NCBI GenBank assembly: GCA_029844215.1
Contig: CM056738.1
Coordinates: 62,835,593-62,899,592 of the forward strand
Direction: 5' to 3'
Length of the DNA: 64,000 bases
Source: Przewalskia tangutica
Taxonomy: Eukaryota > Streptophyta > Magnoliopsida > Solanales > Solanaceae
Part shown: positions 11,058-25,200 of the stretch, piece after piece
Layout of the letters: each line of letters opens with the position of its first letter
How positions within the stretch are numbered: position 1 is the stretch's first letter
The notes under the pieces: generated by a model
The model's input: only the letters and a program-made list of their open reading frames with translations
What the model was told of the DNA's origin: nothing
The model's database searches: none
Program-made: the position numbers and the translations under genes

Positions 11058-14000
11058 TGTCACGACCGAACCCGCGTGATCGTGCCTTACCCCGCACCCT
11101 AGTGATACAACATCGAGAAAATCAGCGAAATAAAAACATGAACATGAATTAAGAGACAAGATAAATAAACAAAGCCAACCAAAACAGTTGCCTTCATCAT
11201 ATATATACATAAATACGACAGTTATCCTTTTTACAAACCACGCCCACAATTCTCTGCACTTCTAAGATTTACAACAACTATGACGGGACAGGGCCCCGCC
11301 ATACCCCTGAATGTACAAGAACCTACAACTCAGGGAACACATACCAAAAGATAAGCCTCCGGAGAAACGGAGCTTCCCAACACGCTGAATGTGATCCTAT
11401 AAGCGGGGATCGACAGTCGATGTACCTTTACCTGCGGCATGAACGCAGCCCCCCGAAGGAGGTCAGTACAACAGGTACCAAGTATGTGAAACTGTAAGAT
11501 ACTGTAAATGAAATCATAATAGTCTATATAAAGCAGGAGACATGTATGATAACCAAACTACAGTTCACAACATAGAAGCAGTCATGTCAAGTCAGGGACT
11601 CACGCCCTAAAAGTCATCCCTCATGCCCGTGGAACTCCTTCCTCACTGCCGGCAGTCTAGGTACAAATCATGTGATACGTATAACGTGTCTCGCCCATCT
11701 TATGGACCATATATAGAAAAGGGTGGAATACATTCGAGATTCATCCCTTGAACCGGTAGTCGAGTGGAACACATTCGCGGATGAACCGGTAGTCAAGTGA
11801 AATACATTCCCGGATGAACCGTTCCTCAAGTGAAATACATTCCGTGATGAACCGGTCCTCAAGTGAAATACATTCCCGGATGAACCGGTCCTCAAGTGAA
11901 ATACATTCCCGGATGAACCGGTAATCAAGTGATATACATTCCCGGATAAACCGGTAGTCAAGTGATATACATTCCCGGATAAACCGGTAGTCAAGTGATA
12001 TACATTCGGATGAACGGTAGTCGAGTAGAACACGATTTACACAACAAGGCTATCACACGTAACATGATCAAGTTTCATAACAACAAGTATAAGCAAGTTA
12101 CACACGACTCAAGGTACTTTCAGTTTATATCAAAGTCGGATTTTAAACTTAAAGTACTACGTCAGTTAAATTCCTTGTAAGATCCTTTTCTTTTACAAAG
12201 GTCACCAGATACCATTAGTATAAAAATAGAGTGAATAACATTGTTAATTAAACCAAAATGCTTTCCTTTGTAAAAACCAAGTAACAACCTTATTTTCCAA
12301 GCGTTCAAGTTTGCCCAATTTGAATGCTCAAGTTTCTCATTTTAGAAAAAGGTTTCGTAGTTCATAGTTTTAGTCCTTTAAAACATAATTCTCCTTTAAA
12401 CGTTTTGAGAAACCTATGTCTTATAAGTGAGTAGGTTATTCTTGTTTATAATCAATCTTATTAAGCGACCATGATCTAGGAAATGTAATATCATTTTGTC
12501 TCATCTTAGCTTCATGCAGATGGAGGTTTCTACTGGTTTTAATAATACTTCTTTAGTCAATACATTTTCCTTTTATTAACGCTGCAGTTGGTTTGTCGAT
12601 ACACATTCGATTTCAAATCAAGAAACATTCTTAAGCCGTTATACCTAACTTCCCATAAAGCTAGTATAACTCTTAAGCTTTCAAAACCAGTAATACTCAT
12701 TCTTTCAAAACGATTAATTAATCTTTTGAAATGCTTCAAGTTCTTTATTAACACATATCAAGCCGCTTATTATTCAAATCGATTACCTTTTAAAACCACA
12801 AAGTATGTGCTTATCCACATAAAGCTATTATAACCAACTTCCCATAAAGTCGTTATAACACTTTATGTTTTACATCAATCAAATACATTTAGCGCATGCA
12901 CGTCACCGTACTACATAGTTCACACATATCATGCTAGAAGAGATAGGAAGAGGTTCACATACCTCGCGACGATTATCGACTAATAGCAAAACGCCCAAGT
13001 ACCTCAAACCGTCGGCGACACTCTCACCAAGAAGATCACTCCACACGCGATTACAACCTATAGAGGCCACAAAGCGCCTATTAATACCTTTAGATCCCGA
13101 CGTAGAATATTCTACGTAAAATTGCAAAGACTCTCCCGCAACAGCGTAAATCTCCTCCTCTATCGAGGCCGGCTACCAAGCCAACCAGGGGGGGGGGTTA
13201 ACACGTCTGACCGGACGTGTACAATTCTACTACACAGCAATGCTACACAAGTCTCATCTGAATACGCCCTATGTAATTACGATTCGTTCTCTTATTTAAA
13301 TTAGCTTAAGTCGCAAGACATTGCCGTAAGTATTATTCAGGCTTAAGTCAAAAGACATTGCCGCACAATTATAATGTTCAGTTCTATATATAGTATACTT
13401 CAACTATATATTCCTACAACATGTAATTTCCAATTACAATAGAAGGTCAAGATATTTACCTCAATAAGCCCAAAATTATCCAAGTTATAAGTCGCTCCTG
13501 AACAAGGTTTAGCTCCTACTCCGTGCGCTCCAAAACGCTCCAAGAAACCCTTAGAAGTGTCTACACAACTTCTACTTAATACTTCAACTACGGGTGAAGA
13601 TTTTTCCTTAGGGTTTCGTTTAGTGGCTAAAGGAAGGTATAATAGTATTTTCAAGCCAGATAAAGGGTACTTTGGAAAGTACTACAAGGTATTTGGCTAA
13701 AGTATTTTGGGCATTATAACGATACTAGTAGAATACATTTCTACCAAGGGGGGGGTAGTATTTTGACTAGCACAACTAGGCTAGGGGGGGGGGTTGCTCT
13801 CGGCTAGAGCCACTAGGCAAGGGGGGGCTCTCGGCCAAGGGCTCTCAAAGGGGGAGGGGGGTGTGGTGGACGAACTACACAAGGGAGGGAGGAAGAGAAC
13901 TTCAAGACTTAGGAAGATTTTTGGATGAAGAAGTCTTCCAAAGGGTGGGGTATTTATAGGTCAAGCAAAGGCCAACCAATGGCCAAGATGCATCCAAGTG

Positions 14001-14364
14001 TATAGCAAGTGTAGGGCTAGATTTCCACCATGTGTACCTTATCCATCTACCACACAACTTGCACAAAATATCCTACCAACTAAAGCTCTCTTTTTCGTCC
14101 ACCATTACCGCCCACTCAAGGCCAATGTGAGGGTGACACATGTCACCCTCCCGTTGGTCCAAAATGTTTCGTCTCTCGGAAAATTCCGCAAAAATTATAA
14201 ATGACATAGCCGGAAATTCCCCTACGAAAGCTGTGAAAACGTTTCGTCGAAAAACGACTCTAACCGGGTGTTGTGCACAAAAAGAATTCGGCCAAGCCTA
14301 AAGAAGTTCGAAAATTTCTACGTACGTCCCCCACGTACATACTCTGGAAATACGGGGTATAACA
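11058..14364 (-). repeat. 5' LTR of element B (right copy)
   Basis: It is 3,307 bp long, the partner of 5374-8671, with the same ends, minisatellite and TATA box (13951-13958). It has a telo-box at 13608-13616 and longer G runs near 13190 and 13750-13860. Differences from the partner cluster at CAG/CTG sites and homopolymers. On the minus strand a GAG|GTAAAT donor-like site (exon end 13461) and a CACTAG|GGTGC acceptor-like site (near 11099) bracket a possible leader intron. Confidence 0.93.
11735..12035 (-). repeat. 33-bp minisatellite in LTR B (right), nine units
   Basis: This is the counterpart of 6056-6362 with the same unit order and copy number. A few units have lost one to three bases, which breaks the exact period. 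Confidence 0.9.
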
Positions 14365-16272
14365 GTATGTGAACCTCTTCCTATCCTTTCTAGCATGATA
14401 TTTGTGAAATATATTTAGTGCGGTAGACGCACGTGTGTTTAAAGGAAGTTGATTTTCCTTTTGTGTCCTTAACTTGATTTCAAAGTTAAGTGACTTGTTA
14501 TGAAACATTAAGGACTTGAATTATGTTAAAAAGTTGTAAAATCTCACTCATGAGTAATGGGTGTGTGGTCTTTTAAAGAATAAAGTTATCTTGATTTCGA
14601 AAATAAGAATGATTTTATCATTGGATTTAAAATGATAACTTGACTTATAAACAACTTGATTTTGGGGAAAGGAGAAGTAACTTGATTTAAAGGTATAGGT
14701 TACTTGTTTTTAAAAGAGTAAGACACTTGGTTTTAAAAAGTATATTGCTACTTGACTTTTAAAGGAGAAGTGCCTTTGTTTTAAAAGAAGGTATGGAAAT
14801 TGTTTTGGTTTTACTTTGATGTCTTTTGACTTGAGTTTAAATAATAAGAATCTGAAAGTATTTCAAAAGAGTTATTAACCATTTTTGAAAGAAAAGAAAT
14901 ACTTGGTTTTAAAAGCTTAAGTGTTATACTAGCTTTATGGGAAGTTAGGTATAACGACTTAAGGAAGATAGAAGGAACGATTTACTTATTTTTTTTTATG
15001 AAAGTCTTGTATTGATTTCTGGAAAGTGTAGTAAGATGGTTTGATAAGTAGACATGTTAGGATGCTACGTGTGTTAGTATCTTGTGATGTTTGTAAATGG
15101 GTTTCCCTTGATTGCGCTTATGTTGTTTAACGATCAGCCGTTATGTTGGTATTGTACCACTCACCCTTGACATGATCCCGGTGGTTAAGCTGCCCTCCGA
15201 TGCGGGGTAATACTCGATGCTGTGTGACTATGATTCGAGGATACCTACGCGGGTCGAGGGACCTATGCGAGCTACGAGAGTTCGAGTTAGTGTCGCGGCC
15301 TTTTTGGTCATGCGGTCTATGTGGCCATGCGGATCGCGAGTCGGGGCGTTGGGAGTAGCTACCGATGCGAGGAATACCATGCGGGCCATTGGAGTGGCCT
15401 ATGCGAGTGCGGAAGTTCGGGACTAGACGCGCACATTAGATATCGCGCGAGTGGCGGCCGATCATGGCGGTCTAGACAGATCTCATGATACGATTTATGA
15501 CCTTGTTGGTACCGTGGGTTTTAGTAGTCGGCTATGCCTTCGCATACCCCGCACGGTTTTATTATGACACAGTGGGACACGTGTTCATGTGTATTCCTTG
15601 GTGCTTTTATATCATAGACTGCCGGCAGTGAGGAAGGTATTCCACGGGCATGATTGATGTTGCGGGCGTGAGACCCATAGTTGTATTTGAGTGATGACTT
15701 TGAGGGCGTGAGTCCCTGACTTGACATGACTGCTTATTTATTGTGAACTGTAGTTTGGTTATCATACATGTCTCCTGCTTTATATAGACTACTATGATTT
15801 CATTTACAGTATTTTCAGTTTCACATACTTGGTACCTGTTGTACTGACCTCCTTCGGGGGGCTGCGTTCATGCCGCAGGTAGAGGTACACCAGTCGTCGA
15901 TCCTCGCTCATAGGATCACAATTCAGCGTTTTGGGAAGCTCCGTTTCTCCGGAGGCTTATCTTTGGTATAGTCCCCTGTTGTTGTAGGTACTTACATTCA
16001 GGGGTATGGCGGGGCCCTGTCCCGTCGTTGTTGTTATAACATTCGTAGAGGTCTGTAGTACTGTTGTGGGCAGAGTTTGAAAAAGGGATGTAACTGTTCG
16101 GGTTCAAGTTTTATTTATATATTCAGGAAGGTAACCGTTTTGGTTAGCCTGTTTTTCTTATTTCATTATCGTATATCTTGTTCATGTGTATGTTTCTATT
16201 TCCGCTGATTTTCTCTGATGTTGTATCACTAGGGTGCCCGGGGTAAGGCACGATCGGGCCCGGTCGGTCGTG
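14365..16272 (+). repeat. 3' LTR of element A, right part
   Basis: The A LTR resumes here after element B, beginning with the second gtatg target duplication. From 14843 it matches window positions 1-1443 closely. The end is blurred: instead of the expected GGGTCGTGACA the sequence reads ggtcggtcgtgcga at 16262-16275, so 16272 is approximate. The joined LTR is roughly 2.95 kb. Confidence 0.87.
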
Positions 16273-18419
16273 CGATGATGTGATATAATAACAAGATAAC
16301 GCTTAACGTTTAACAACGTAAGCACAACAAGAATAACCCCTTACACAACATCACAAGATACTAACACACGTAGCATCCTAACATGTTTACTTATCAAATC
16401 AACAAGAAAGTATTACAAGGCTATCACAAACCAACACAATCAAGTTATTCACACAAGGTACTTTCTACTTTATGTTAACAAGTTCGGGTTTTTATCCCCA
16501 AAGTACTTCATACATTAACTCTTTAAAAGATCCGTTCCTTTCACAAAAGTCACACAATACCCGTAGTATAAAAATAAAGTGACTATCTTTTTAAGTAAAC
16601 CAAAACACTTCCCTAAGTAACAACATTATTTTCCAAACGTTCAAGTTTGCCTAATTTCAAATGCTCAAGTTTCTCATTTTCGAAAGGTTTCGTAGTTCAT
16701 AGTTGTAATCACTTAATAATATAATTCTCCTTTTAAAACAATTTGAGAAACATATGCCTTATGTGTCAGTAGGTTATTCTTGTTTATAACAATCTTGTTA
16801 AAGCAGCCATGATCTAGGAAATGTAATATCATTTTGTCTCATCTTAACTTCTATGCAGATGGAGGTTTCTACTGGTTTTAATAATACTTAATTAGTCGAT
16901 ACATTTCCCTTTATTAGCGCTGCAGTGGTTTGTTCGATACTTATTCTCATTTCCGAAATCAATACAAGACGTTTATAAACAATTAAGTAAACTGTTCCTT
17001 TTATCACTCTTAAGTCATTATACCTAACTTCCCATAAGGCTAGTATAACTCTTAAGCTTTTAAAACCAAGTATTACTCTTCTTTCAAAAACGGTTCTTAA
17101 TTATTTTGAAATACTTCAAGATTCTTTATTATTAGACTCAAGTCAGAAGACATCGCAGTAAAACCACGTTCAGTTAACACACGTACGTCTACCGTACTAT
17201 ATATATTCTTTTAAAAATATCATGCTCAAGAGGATAGGAAGAATCACATACCTCGCGACGATTATCGACTAATAGCAAAATGCTCCACCGCTATAACCCG
17301 GCTAGCCTTGTCCACCTTTCAAGTAGAACATGCTACTCGCAGAACATTCAACCTATAAAGGCCATATACGTCTATCAACGTCTAGACTACACTGAAGAAT
17401 ATTCTAAGTAGAGGGTTCTCTATTCTATGGAAAATCGGACAGTACTTCCCTACCCGTCATACTACACAAGTCTACTGTAAGTACAGTCCTATGTAAGTAC
17501 AGTTCAATTCTTCTTCTTTTATACCCATCTACTGTGGTTACAGTTCAATTCTATTCTTATATGTAATATCCAATTACAATAGAAGGACAAGAGTATTTAC
17601 CTCGATAAGCCCAAAATTATCCAAGTTAAATGTCGATCCTGAGCAAGGTTTAGCTCCTAATTGCACGTTCCGATAGCTCCAAGACCCTTAGAAGTTTCTA
17701 AACAACTTCTACTCAACTACTAAAAGGGATTTGGGGATAGGGTATTTTGGAATAGTAACTACTAGAAGGCAACTTTCTACAAAGAGGGGGGGGGGGAGAG
17801 GGTTCTCGGCCGAAGCCACTAGGAAGGGGGGTAGAGGGCTTGGACGAGAAACACTACAAGGGAGAGGGAGTTTTTGAGACTTAGAGAATGAGGAGTGGAT
17901 GAAGAAGTCTTCACTCAAGGGGGGTATTTATAGAACACTCAAGGGCTAAGATCAAAACAAATGGAAGGTGGAGATTATGATCCAAGTGAAAGATGAGGTC
18001 TTCCAACCAAGTGTCTCCCACAACATTTGGACATATGTCCACCACAATATTGGAACACATGCCCACCACAACAATGAGCCATGTGGACTCCACTAACTCA
18101 CCCAAACCGTCCACCCCTACCAACTCCCACTCACACAAAATCAACTTGCAAGACTTGACCAATTGACTTGCCCACTTGCCCAACCTTTTCGTCCAACCTA
18201 AGCCAACTAAGGGTGACACATGTCGCCCTCCCATTGGTCCAAAATATTTCGTCTCTCGGAAAAATCCGTAATCGGTTAAAATATTAAAAACGTAGAATTT
18301 CCTTCACAAGGTTCGGAAACTTTTCCGTCGAAAGCTTACAATCTCACTCTTAACCTAATTAGGGTTTGTACAAACGTACGTAAGTCCTCACATACTCTAG
18401 AAAAATACGGGGTATAACA
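16273..18419 (-). repeat. Minus-strand LTR F, interrupted by element A
   Basis: The sequence aligns with the middle and U3 portion of LTR C (23390-25715), ends in GGGGTATAACA at 18419, and has a minus-strand TATA box at 17925-17932 and a GAG|GTAAATAC donor-like site near 17598. Its U5 end is missing because element A lies at its left; the rest would be beyond the window start. It is flanked on the right by element E internal sequence. Confidence 0.85.
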
Positions 18420-19401
18420 CTATCCACATATCATACCTACACCGCCCGGCCTCTAATGAAGGACGCGGTGAAATGATCTACTCACTTTAAGCACACATAA
18501 AATCCTTCAAGGATCTATTTCCAGTTTCCATATTATCTCCAACCTTAACAACACAAGTGGTTTATACTCAACCAAGGAATCATTACAACTAGTATACTTC
18601 ACATATACTATGTACTTTAACCAAGATCAAACATAAAATATTCTTCTCCCGAAGGCCTTGCATATCTAAGGTCTCAACAATGATCTAATATTCTAAGATT
18701 CTCAAATATTCCATGTCCCAAGCTTACATCATCTCTCCCCGTATACGGGTAAGATCGCTTCTAAAAATCTCAAAATTATGTTGTCTTAACCATAACAACC
18801 TTATTTACTCCATACCAATATTATTCGTATATACCACTTAAGCATACAACATAACTTAATCTAACAACATGGTATGCCAGTCAATTGAGACATGATCTTT
18901 TAAGAGTTCATCCCCTTCTCAGACAGCTCATCACCTCCTAAATATTCCAAGTTAGCACATATATTATGCCTTGATGCAGATTCATTAAACTGTTTCATAT
19001 CTTTCAAGCAATTATTAAAGCTTAACCAACTCATGATAACCCACAATCACTTCGGGCAACACACACATGGCCCTAATAAATATGTTTGTATAGATGCACG
19101 TCATAATCATACTAACTCTACAACAATTTTACCAACATGTATACAAGGTCCCATATATTCCCTTTCTGGGCCGTTGTCGCTTTCTTTGGAGGCATAGCTG
19201 CAACCAAAATAATACGTTAGGGAGGGACTACCCTAACAACACAACTCTATCGCACGACCTTAGAGTGAGAAGAATAAAAACCAATCCTAAATATATTGTA
19301 GCCTCCTGTTTATGGGTGTGGTGCACAATACACCGATAACCAATACTCTACTGCACATGGTTTGTAGACATTTCGAGGATGAACTACTCTGATACCACTT
19401 T
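18420..19401 (-). pseudogene. Internal region of element E: gag reduced to a stub, then non-coding
   Basis: Read on the minus strand from the primer binding site, an ATG at 19195 gives MPPKKATTAQKGN, the usual gag start, and then gag similarity ends after about 13 codons. The sequence continues with a non-coding stretch that also follows the stub in element G (53220-53560), and then passes into sequence related to the non-coding module of B (18620-18790). No zinc knuckle, protease or polymerase is visible. The left end is cut at 18420 by LTR F. The open frame at 19094-19339 on the other strand is a shadow. Confidence 0.72.
19387..19397 (-). other. Primer binding site of element E
   Basis: On the minus strand it reads TGGTATCAGAG, undamaged over 11 bases, four bases from the LTR boundary at 19402. 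Confidence 0.85.
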
Positions 19402-20180
19402 TGTCACGACCCGAGCCGAAGGGTCCGCGACTGGTGCCCTACCTGGGCACCCTTATACCCATACAACATATAAGACCAGCGGAAACTAATAAAACAACTC
19501 ATAATCATATAACGAAGGTTCCCCAACTGTAATGACAACTCTTATAATCAAAACGACAAGCCGACAAGGCCGTCACTCTATATAGAAATATCCAAATAAC
19601 TGTAATTGTACATATGTCCAACCCACACATGACTACAGACCTCTAAGAGTAGAACAATAACTATGATGGGACAAGGCCCCACCGTACCCCTGAATATACA
19701 TAAGCATGTAACAGCCCGACTGTACCAAAATGATAAGCTCCGGAACAATGGAGCTATCCCAAAAGCTGAGCAATGATCCTAAGCACGCGGATCACCAACC
19801 TGAGTACCTACATCTGTGGGCATGAACACGGCTGGTCAAGAATCGACAAGGTGCTAAGTATGTAAACATAAGTACAGTAAATAAGATCATAACTGACCAA
19901 CAGATAACAGGGACAAGTATGAAAATCAAATACCAGATCCAATCGTGCCATATAAAATAAGAGCCAACTGTACCTTGTAAACATAGAGAGTCAACTGTGC
20001 CTTTTTAAAACTGAGAGTCATACCAAAATCATGAATGTCTTCCTATATAATCATGTACTGTTATGGTTATCTATACCCGCATCATAGCCGCTTGTCCATG
20101 GAATCAAATGCATATAATTCTCGGTCCTCAAGTGAAGGACGCGGGGAACATATATTGCCCGACCCTTTCTGGGATGCGGT
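19402..20180 (-). repeat. 5' LTR of element E, truncated by LTR I
   Basis: It starts TGTCACGACCC (plus strand) next to the primer binding site. It keeps the terminal hairpin GGTGCC/GGCACC and a diverged U5 block (19660-19700). After 779 bp it is interrupted at 20181 by a second LTR of related but different sequence. The gcggt at 20176-20180 is the expected left target duplication of that insertion. Confidence 0.85.
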
Positions 20181-21019
20181 TGTCACGACCCGACCCCGGG
20201 CCGCGACTGGTGCCCTACCTGGGCACCCTTCTATTCATACACCATAATAAACTGCGGAAGATAAATAACACTTTTTTTTTATCAAAACTAAGGCCAAGCC
20301 GATAAGGCTGTCATAACATAAAAATTACCCGAAAGGGTCTACACTGTTTAACAATGTAAAAACAACTCTAGCCAGTCCATCCCACAGATGAATACAGACC
20401 TCTAAGATTTGAACAAATACTATGATGGGACAAGGCCCCGCCGTACCCCTGAATATACATAGCCATGACGAAAAGCTCCGGAACATTGGAGCCATCTCAA
20501 AATGCTGAACCAGGATCCTAAGCTCGCGGATCCACAACTGTGTACCTAAACCTGCGGACATGAACGCACTGGGCGGGTCGATAACAAAAGTTAATATGGA
20601 ATGTAAATAAGGTACAGTAAACAAATCATAACTGTACAAAAGAATGACAGGGGCAAGTATAAAAAGGGTAAATACCAGATCCTACCGTGTCATTACCATC
20701 TCGTGAACTTAATCATACCTTATTATCTTTTCCCATCTTTTTTTCAATAAGAGTTATAGTCAAATTCTTACGTACATACTTAAGAAAAATCATCAAGTTC
20801 ATAAACATATAACTTACGTATCTTGCATAACCTACTCCGCCCTTTTATGGAGGGACGTCTATACTGTCGGCCCAATCTGGGACGCGATAAAGTCACATAA
20901 GTCTGCCCATAAAGGTATACTGTCCGACCCAATTTGGGGCGCAATAAAATCACATAAGTCTGCCCATAAAGGTATACTGCATAGAAATAGGAAGCTTGTG
21001 ATCAACTTAGGGTCACCTG
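20181..21019 (-). repeat. Minus-strand LTR I, first segment
   Basis: It begins TGTCACGACCC. Its sequence, read on the minus strand, matches the U5 half of the D-type LTRs (for example tgatcatgagcctcctatttt at 38130-38150). It is split by element C; the acctg at 21015-21019 is the left target duplication. Confidence 0.82.
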
Positions 21020-21198
21020 TGTCACGACCCGTTCCGGGGCCCGTGACCGGTGCCTTACCCCGGGCACCCAAGTAGACATACATCAGAGTAATCAGCGGAA
21101 CATAAAGACAATACATGAAACCAGTGTAATAAGACAGTGAAATAAGAAGACAGGCTAACCAAAAACGGTTACCTTCAGTATATATATAAATAGCAACT
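21020..21198 (-). repeat. Remnant of the 3' LTR of element C
   Basis: It matches 22275-22440 (same U5 end, as far as aaatagcaact) and then joins internal sequence abruptly. Only the terminal U5 part is left. Confidence 0.88.
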
Positions 21199-21299
21199 AA
21201 CACACCGCTATCAGAACATAGCACTTAAGGTATACTCACCTTATCACACATACTGACCTCTAGAGGGTTAAAGATATATCTATATCTACTGCTTCACTC

Positions 21300-22068
21300 C
21301 CCTTAGTCGTTCTAATCAAACCTGCCCCGTAGGGCGCATAGCTAAGGAAAATGACGAACTACCCACCAATCCTGAAGGCTAAGTCCTCCTACAAGGACAC
21401 TCTCTCGACACATGGCCCTGACGGCCGCAGGTACAACAAGTACCAACTAAAAGACGACATTCCCGATGACGCTCACACTGAACCGGAAGCCCTGGAGTTC
21501 TGACCAACTCCTACACACCCCGAACGTCCTGAAATCTGTGGAAGACCACTCTGCACTGGCGGAGGTGCATATCTAATCTGCTGGTGAGGCGACTCGCCTC
21601 GAAAGTTACTAAAGGACCTTGCTGCTCTGGCCCTCTTCTGGTGTCCTTCGTTAACCTGTCGATCTCTACACGTCTCGGCCTGCTGCGCATAAGCCCGTAC
21701 ACAGGCCATGCTCAAGCCTAACTGAAGAATTACTCTTGCACAACCCTCTTTTAGATAGTCCTCAAGACTCGCGGTACAACGGTATACTCTCTGGTAGCCA
21801 AATCTATAGCTAGTAACAGGGTCGCCTCTTTGCAATCTAAATTCTCTGTTCCCGGTCGTGGAACTGAAGGTTCATATATCATGGCCGCAGTAGGCACTGC
21901 TGCCGCCGCACTAAACTCTGCTGGGGCTAGTGACGTCGCAGAACTCCCCGAATGAAGCACTACCCTAGGTAATGATTGGGCCTGTGCCCTCGCCACCTTC
22001 TGAACTCTACTCGCAGCTCCCTCGGCTGCCTTGCCCTCCTGGGCCCGGGTTGCCCTACGCGGAGGCAT
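21300..22068 (-). pseudogene. gag: gag of element C, core deleted
   Basis: The minus-strand ATG at 22068 starts MPPRRATRAQEGKAAEG. The frame continues to about 21751 with PAEFSAAAAVPTAAM, then a one-base shift leads into the frame with LEDYLKEGCARVILQLGLSM (about 21770-21710). The Retrotrans_gag core that should lie between is missing, with the same junction as in element A. A zinc-knuckle-like stretch follows near 21410-21480, where the minus strand reads ...GNVVF/CTCGRQGHV in different frames. The product could not form a normal particle. Confidence 0.82.
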
Positions 22069-22259
22069 AACGATAAGGGAAAATAATTTCGTCAGAGGGT
22101 CCAACTTACAACACAGCTCTAAGGCACGATCTCAGAGTGAGAAGAATAGAAACCAATCCTAAATATCCTATAGCCTCCTGATTATTGGCGTGGTGCACAA
22201 CACACCGATAATCAAGACTTCATCGGATACGATGCGTAGACACTTTCCGAGGATTAATC

Positions 22260-22270
22260 GCTCGATACCA
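22260..22270 (-). other. Primer binding site of element C, altered
   Basis: On the minus strand it reads TGGTATCGAGC instead of TGGTATCAGAGC, four bases from the LTR end at 22275. Confidence 0.85.
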
Positions 22271-22274
22271 CTTT

Positions 22275-25200
22275 TGTCACGACTGCCGCCCGTGACCTGC
22301 CTTACCGGGCACCCAAGTAGACATACATCGAGTAATCACGAACATAAAGACAATACATGAAACCATGTAATAAGGCGGTGAAATAAGAAGACAAAGCTAA
22401 CCAAAAGCGGTTACCTTCGGATATATATAAATAGCAACTTTTTCAACATGAGCAGTTTAATCCTTTTACAAACCACGCTTACAACAAGATTACTGCACTT
22501 AAGAATGATACGACAACAATGGCGGACAGGGCCCCGCCAAACCCCGAATGTAAACACTTACGACTTAGGGACTATACCATCGATAAGCCTCGGAGAAACG
22601 GAGCTTCCCAAACGCTGAAATTGTGACCACGAGAGCTAGGATCAACGATCGGTGTACCTCAACTGCGGATGAACGCGGCCCGGGCGAGGTCAAGACAATG
22701 CAGAGTATGTGAAACGAAAATACATACAAGAAATGAAATCATAGCGATCATATAAAGCGGGAGACATGTATGATAACCAAACTACGATTACAACAAAGCG
22801 AATGTCAAGTTGGGACTCACGCCTCAAGTCATCACTCAAGTATAACAATGGGTCTCGTGCCCACAACATCAATCATGCCTGGAATACCTTCCTCACCGCC
22901 AGCTCTCATGATATAAAAGCACCAAGGAACACACATGAACACGAGGTCCCACCTGTGTCATAATAAAATCTGCACGGTAAGTACGAAGGCATAGCCGACT
23001 ACTAAAAACCCACGCACCAACAAGGTCATGAATCGTATCATAAGATCTGTCTAGACCGTCACATGATCAAAGCCGCCACTTGCCCGCAGATCGATGCACG
23101 CGTCTAACCTCGAACTCCCGCGACTCCGCGATAGGCCAATCTCATCGCCCGCATGAGGTATTCCCCGCATCGAGGGTAGCTACTCCCAAGATCGCCCCGA
23201 CTTCGCACCGCGTGGCCACATGGACCGCATGCCCATAAAGCGACGACACTAACACGGAACTCGTAGCTCCGCATAGGCCGGGACTGCGTGAGGTATTCTC
23301 GAATCATAGGTCCATCGACCCGCTGAGTCTACCGCGTCGGAGGCGCTTAACCCGGAATCATCTCAAGAGATGAATGCCACAATACTATCATAACGATCGA
23401 TAGTTAATAAGCACAATCAAGGAAACCCTTCACACAAACATCACAAGATACTAACACACGTAGCATCCCAACACGTTTACTTATCAACGCAATCAAGAAA
23501 GTATTACAAGGCTATCACAAACCAATACAATCAAGTTGTTCACACAAGGTACCTTATACTATATGATTAACAAAATCGGGTTTTTATCCCCAAAGTACTT
23601 CATACATTAACTCTTTAAAAGATACTTTACTTTCACAATGTCAAACAATACCATTAGTATAAAATAGAGTTACTATCCTTTTAAATTAAATCAATTACTT
23701 CTCTTTGTAAAATCAAGTAGCAACATTCTTTTCCAATGATCAAGTTTGCCTATTTTCCATTGTTAAAGTTTCTCATTTTAGAAAGGTTTGGTAGTTCATA
23801 GTCTTATTAATTTGAGAATATAATTCTCCTTAAAACTATCGAGAAACATAAGTCTTATATGTGAGTAGGATATTCTTGTTTATAACAATCTTATTACAAT
23901 GACCATGATCTAGGAAATATCATTTTGTCTCATCTTAGCTTCTATGCAGATGGAAGTTTCTCTGGTTTTAATAATACTTAATTAGTCAAAACATTTCCTT
24001 TATTAACTGCGGTGGTTTGTCGATACACATTCGATTTCGAAATCAAGTAAAACATTCTTAAGCCGTTATACCTAACTTCCCATAAAGCTAGTATAACTCT
24101 TAAGTTTTTCAAAAACCAAGTATTACTTCTTCTTTCAAAATGATTCAAAAATCTTTTGAAATACTTCAAGTTCTTTATTAACACATAACAAGCCAGTTAT
24201 AGTTCAAATCAGTACCTTTTAAAAACCACATACATTTAGCACATGTACGTCTACCGTACTACATAGTTCACACATATCATGCTAGAAGAGATAGGAAGAG
24301 GTTCACATACCTCGCGACGATTATCGACTAATAGCAAAACGCTCCAAGTACCTCAAACCGCCGGCTACTCCCTAAGCCAAGTAGATCGCGCCACGCATAG
24401 TACTTCCACCTATAAGGCCACAAGGCGCTTTATTAACATAAGGTCTCTTCAGAGAACATTCTACGTAAAATTCGAAGACCTCCCCGCAACAACGTAAATC
24501 TCCTCCGCTAACGAGGCCGGCTACCAAGCCAACCAGGGGGGGGGTTATACATATAACCCAAACGGGGACAAATATACTCCACGGTACTACTTCACAAGAC
24601 TCCTGTAATACAACCCTAAGTAATTACAGTTCAGTAATCTTATTTAAATACAGGCTTAAGTCGCAAGACATTGCCGTAAGTATTATTCAGGCTTAAGTCA
24701 AAAGACATTGCCAATAACTACGTTCAGTTCTATATATAGTATACTTCAACTATATATTCTAACAATATGTAATTTCCAATTACAATAGAGGGACAAGATA
24801 TTTACCTCAATAAGCCCATAATTATCCAAGTATAAAGTCGATCATTGGCAATCGTTTAGCTCCAACTCCGAGCGCTCCAACCCGCTCCAAACTACCCTTA
24901 GAAGTTCTAACCAACTTCTACAAACTACTCCAACTAACCATGGAGATTTTCCTTAGGGTTTCGTTTAGAGGCTAAAGGGACGTATAATAGTATTTTCCGG
25001 GCTTTTCGTATAGAGGGTACTTTGGAAATACTACAAGGTATTTGGGCTAAAGTATTTGGGTATTATAACAATACTTGAAGAGTATTTCTCTACCAAGGGG
25101 GGTAGTATTTCGACTAGCACAACTAGGCTAGGGGGGGGTTGCTCTCGGCCAAAAGGCCACTCAAAGGGGGAGGGGGGAGTTGGACGAGACAACTACAAGG

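Larger units (their letters stand above)
5374..14364 (-). mobile_element. Element B: complete gag-only LTR retrotransposon
   Basis: This is a complete 8,991 bp minus-strand insertion. It has two 3.3 kb LTRs with TG...CA ends, and target duplications gtatg at 5369-5373 and 14365-14369. Read on its own strand it runs 5' LTR (14364-11058), primer binding site (11053-11043), gag (10852 to about 9640), non-coding module (about 9640-9060), polypurine tract (8685-8672) and 3' LTR (8671-5374). There is no pol, so it fits the class described in plants as terminal-repeat-with-gag elements. The LTRs make up about 73 percent of its length. It is inserted in the 3' LTR of element A. Confidence 0.93.

Noticed and set aside
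24279..24497. Recurrent open frame starting MLEEIGRGSHTSRRLSTNSK in several LTRs (12931, 24279, 60675 minus)
   Set aside because: It is antisense to the LTR, differs in frame and end in each copy, and its similarity is explained by LTR homology.
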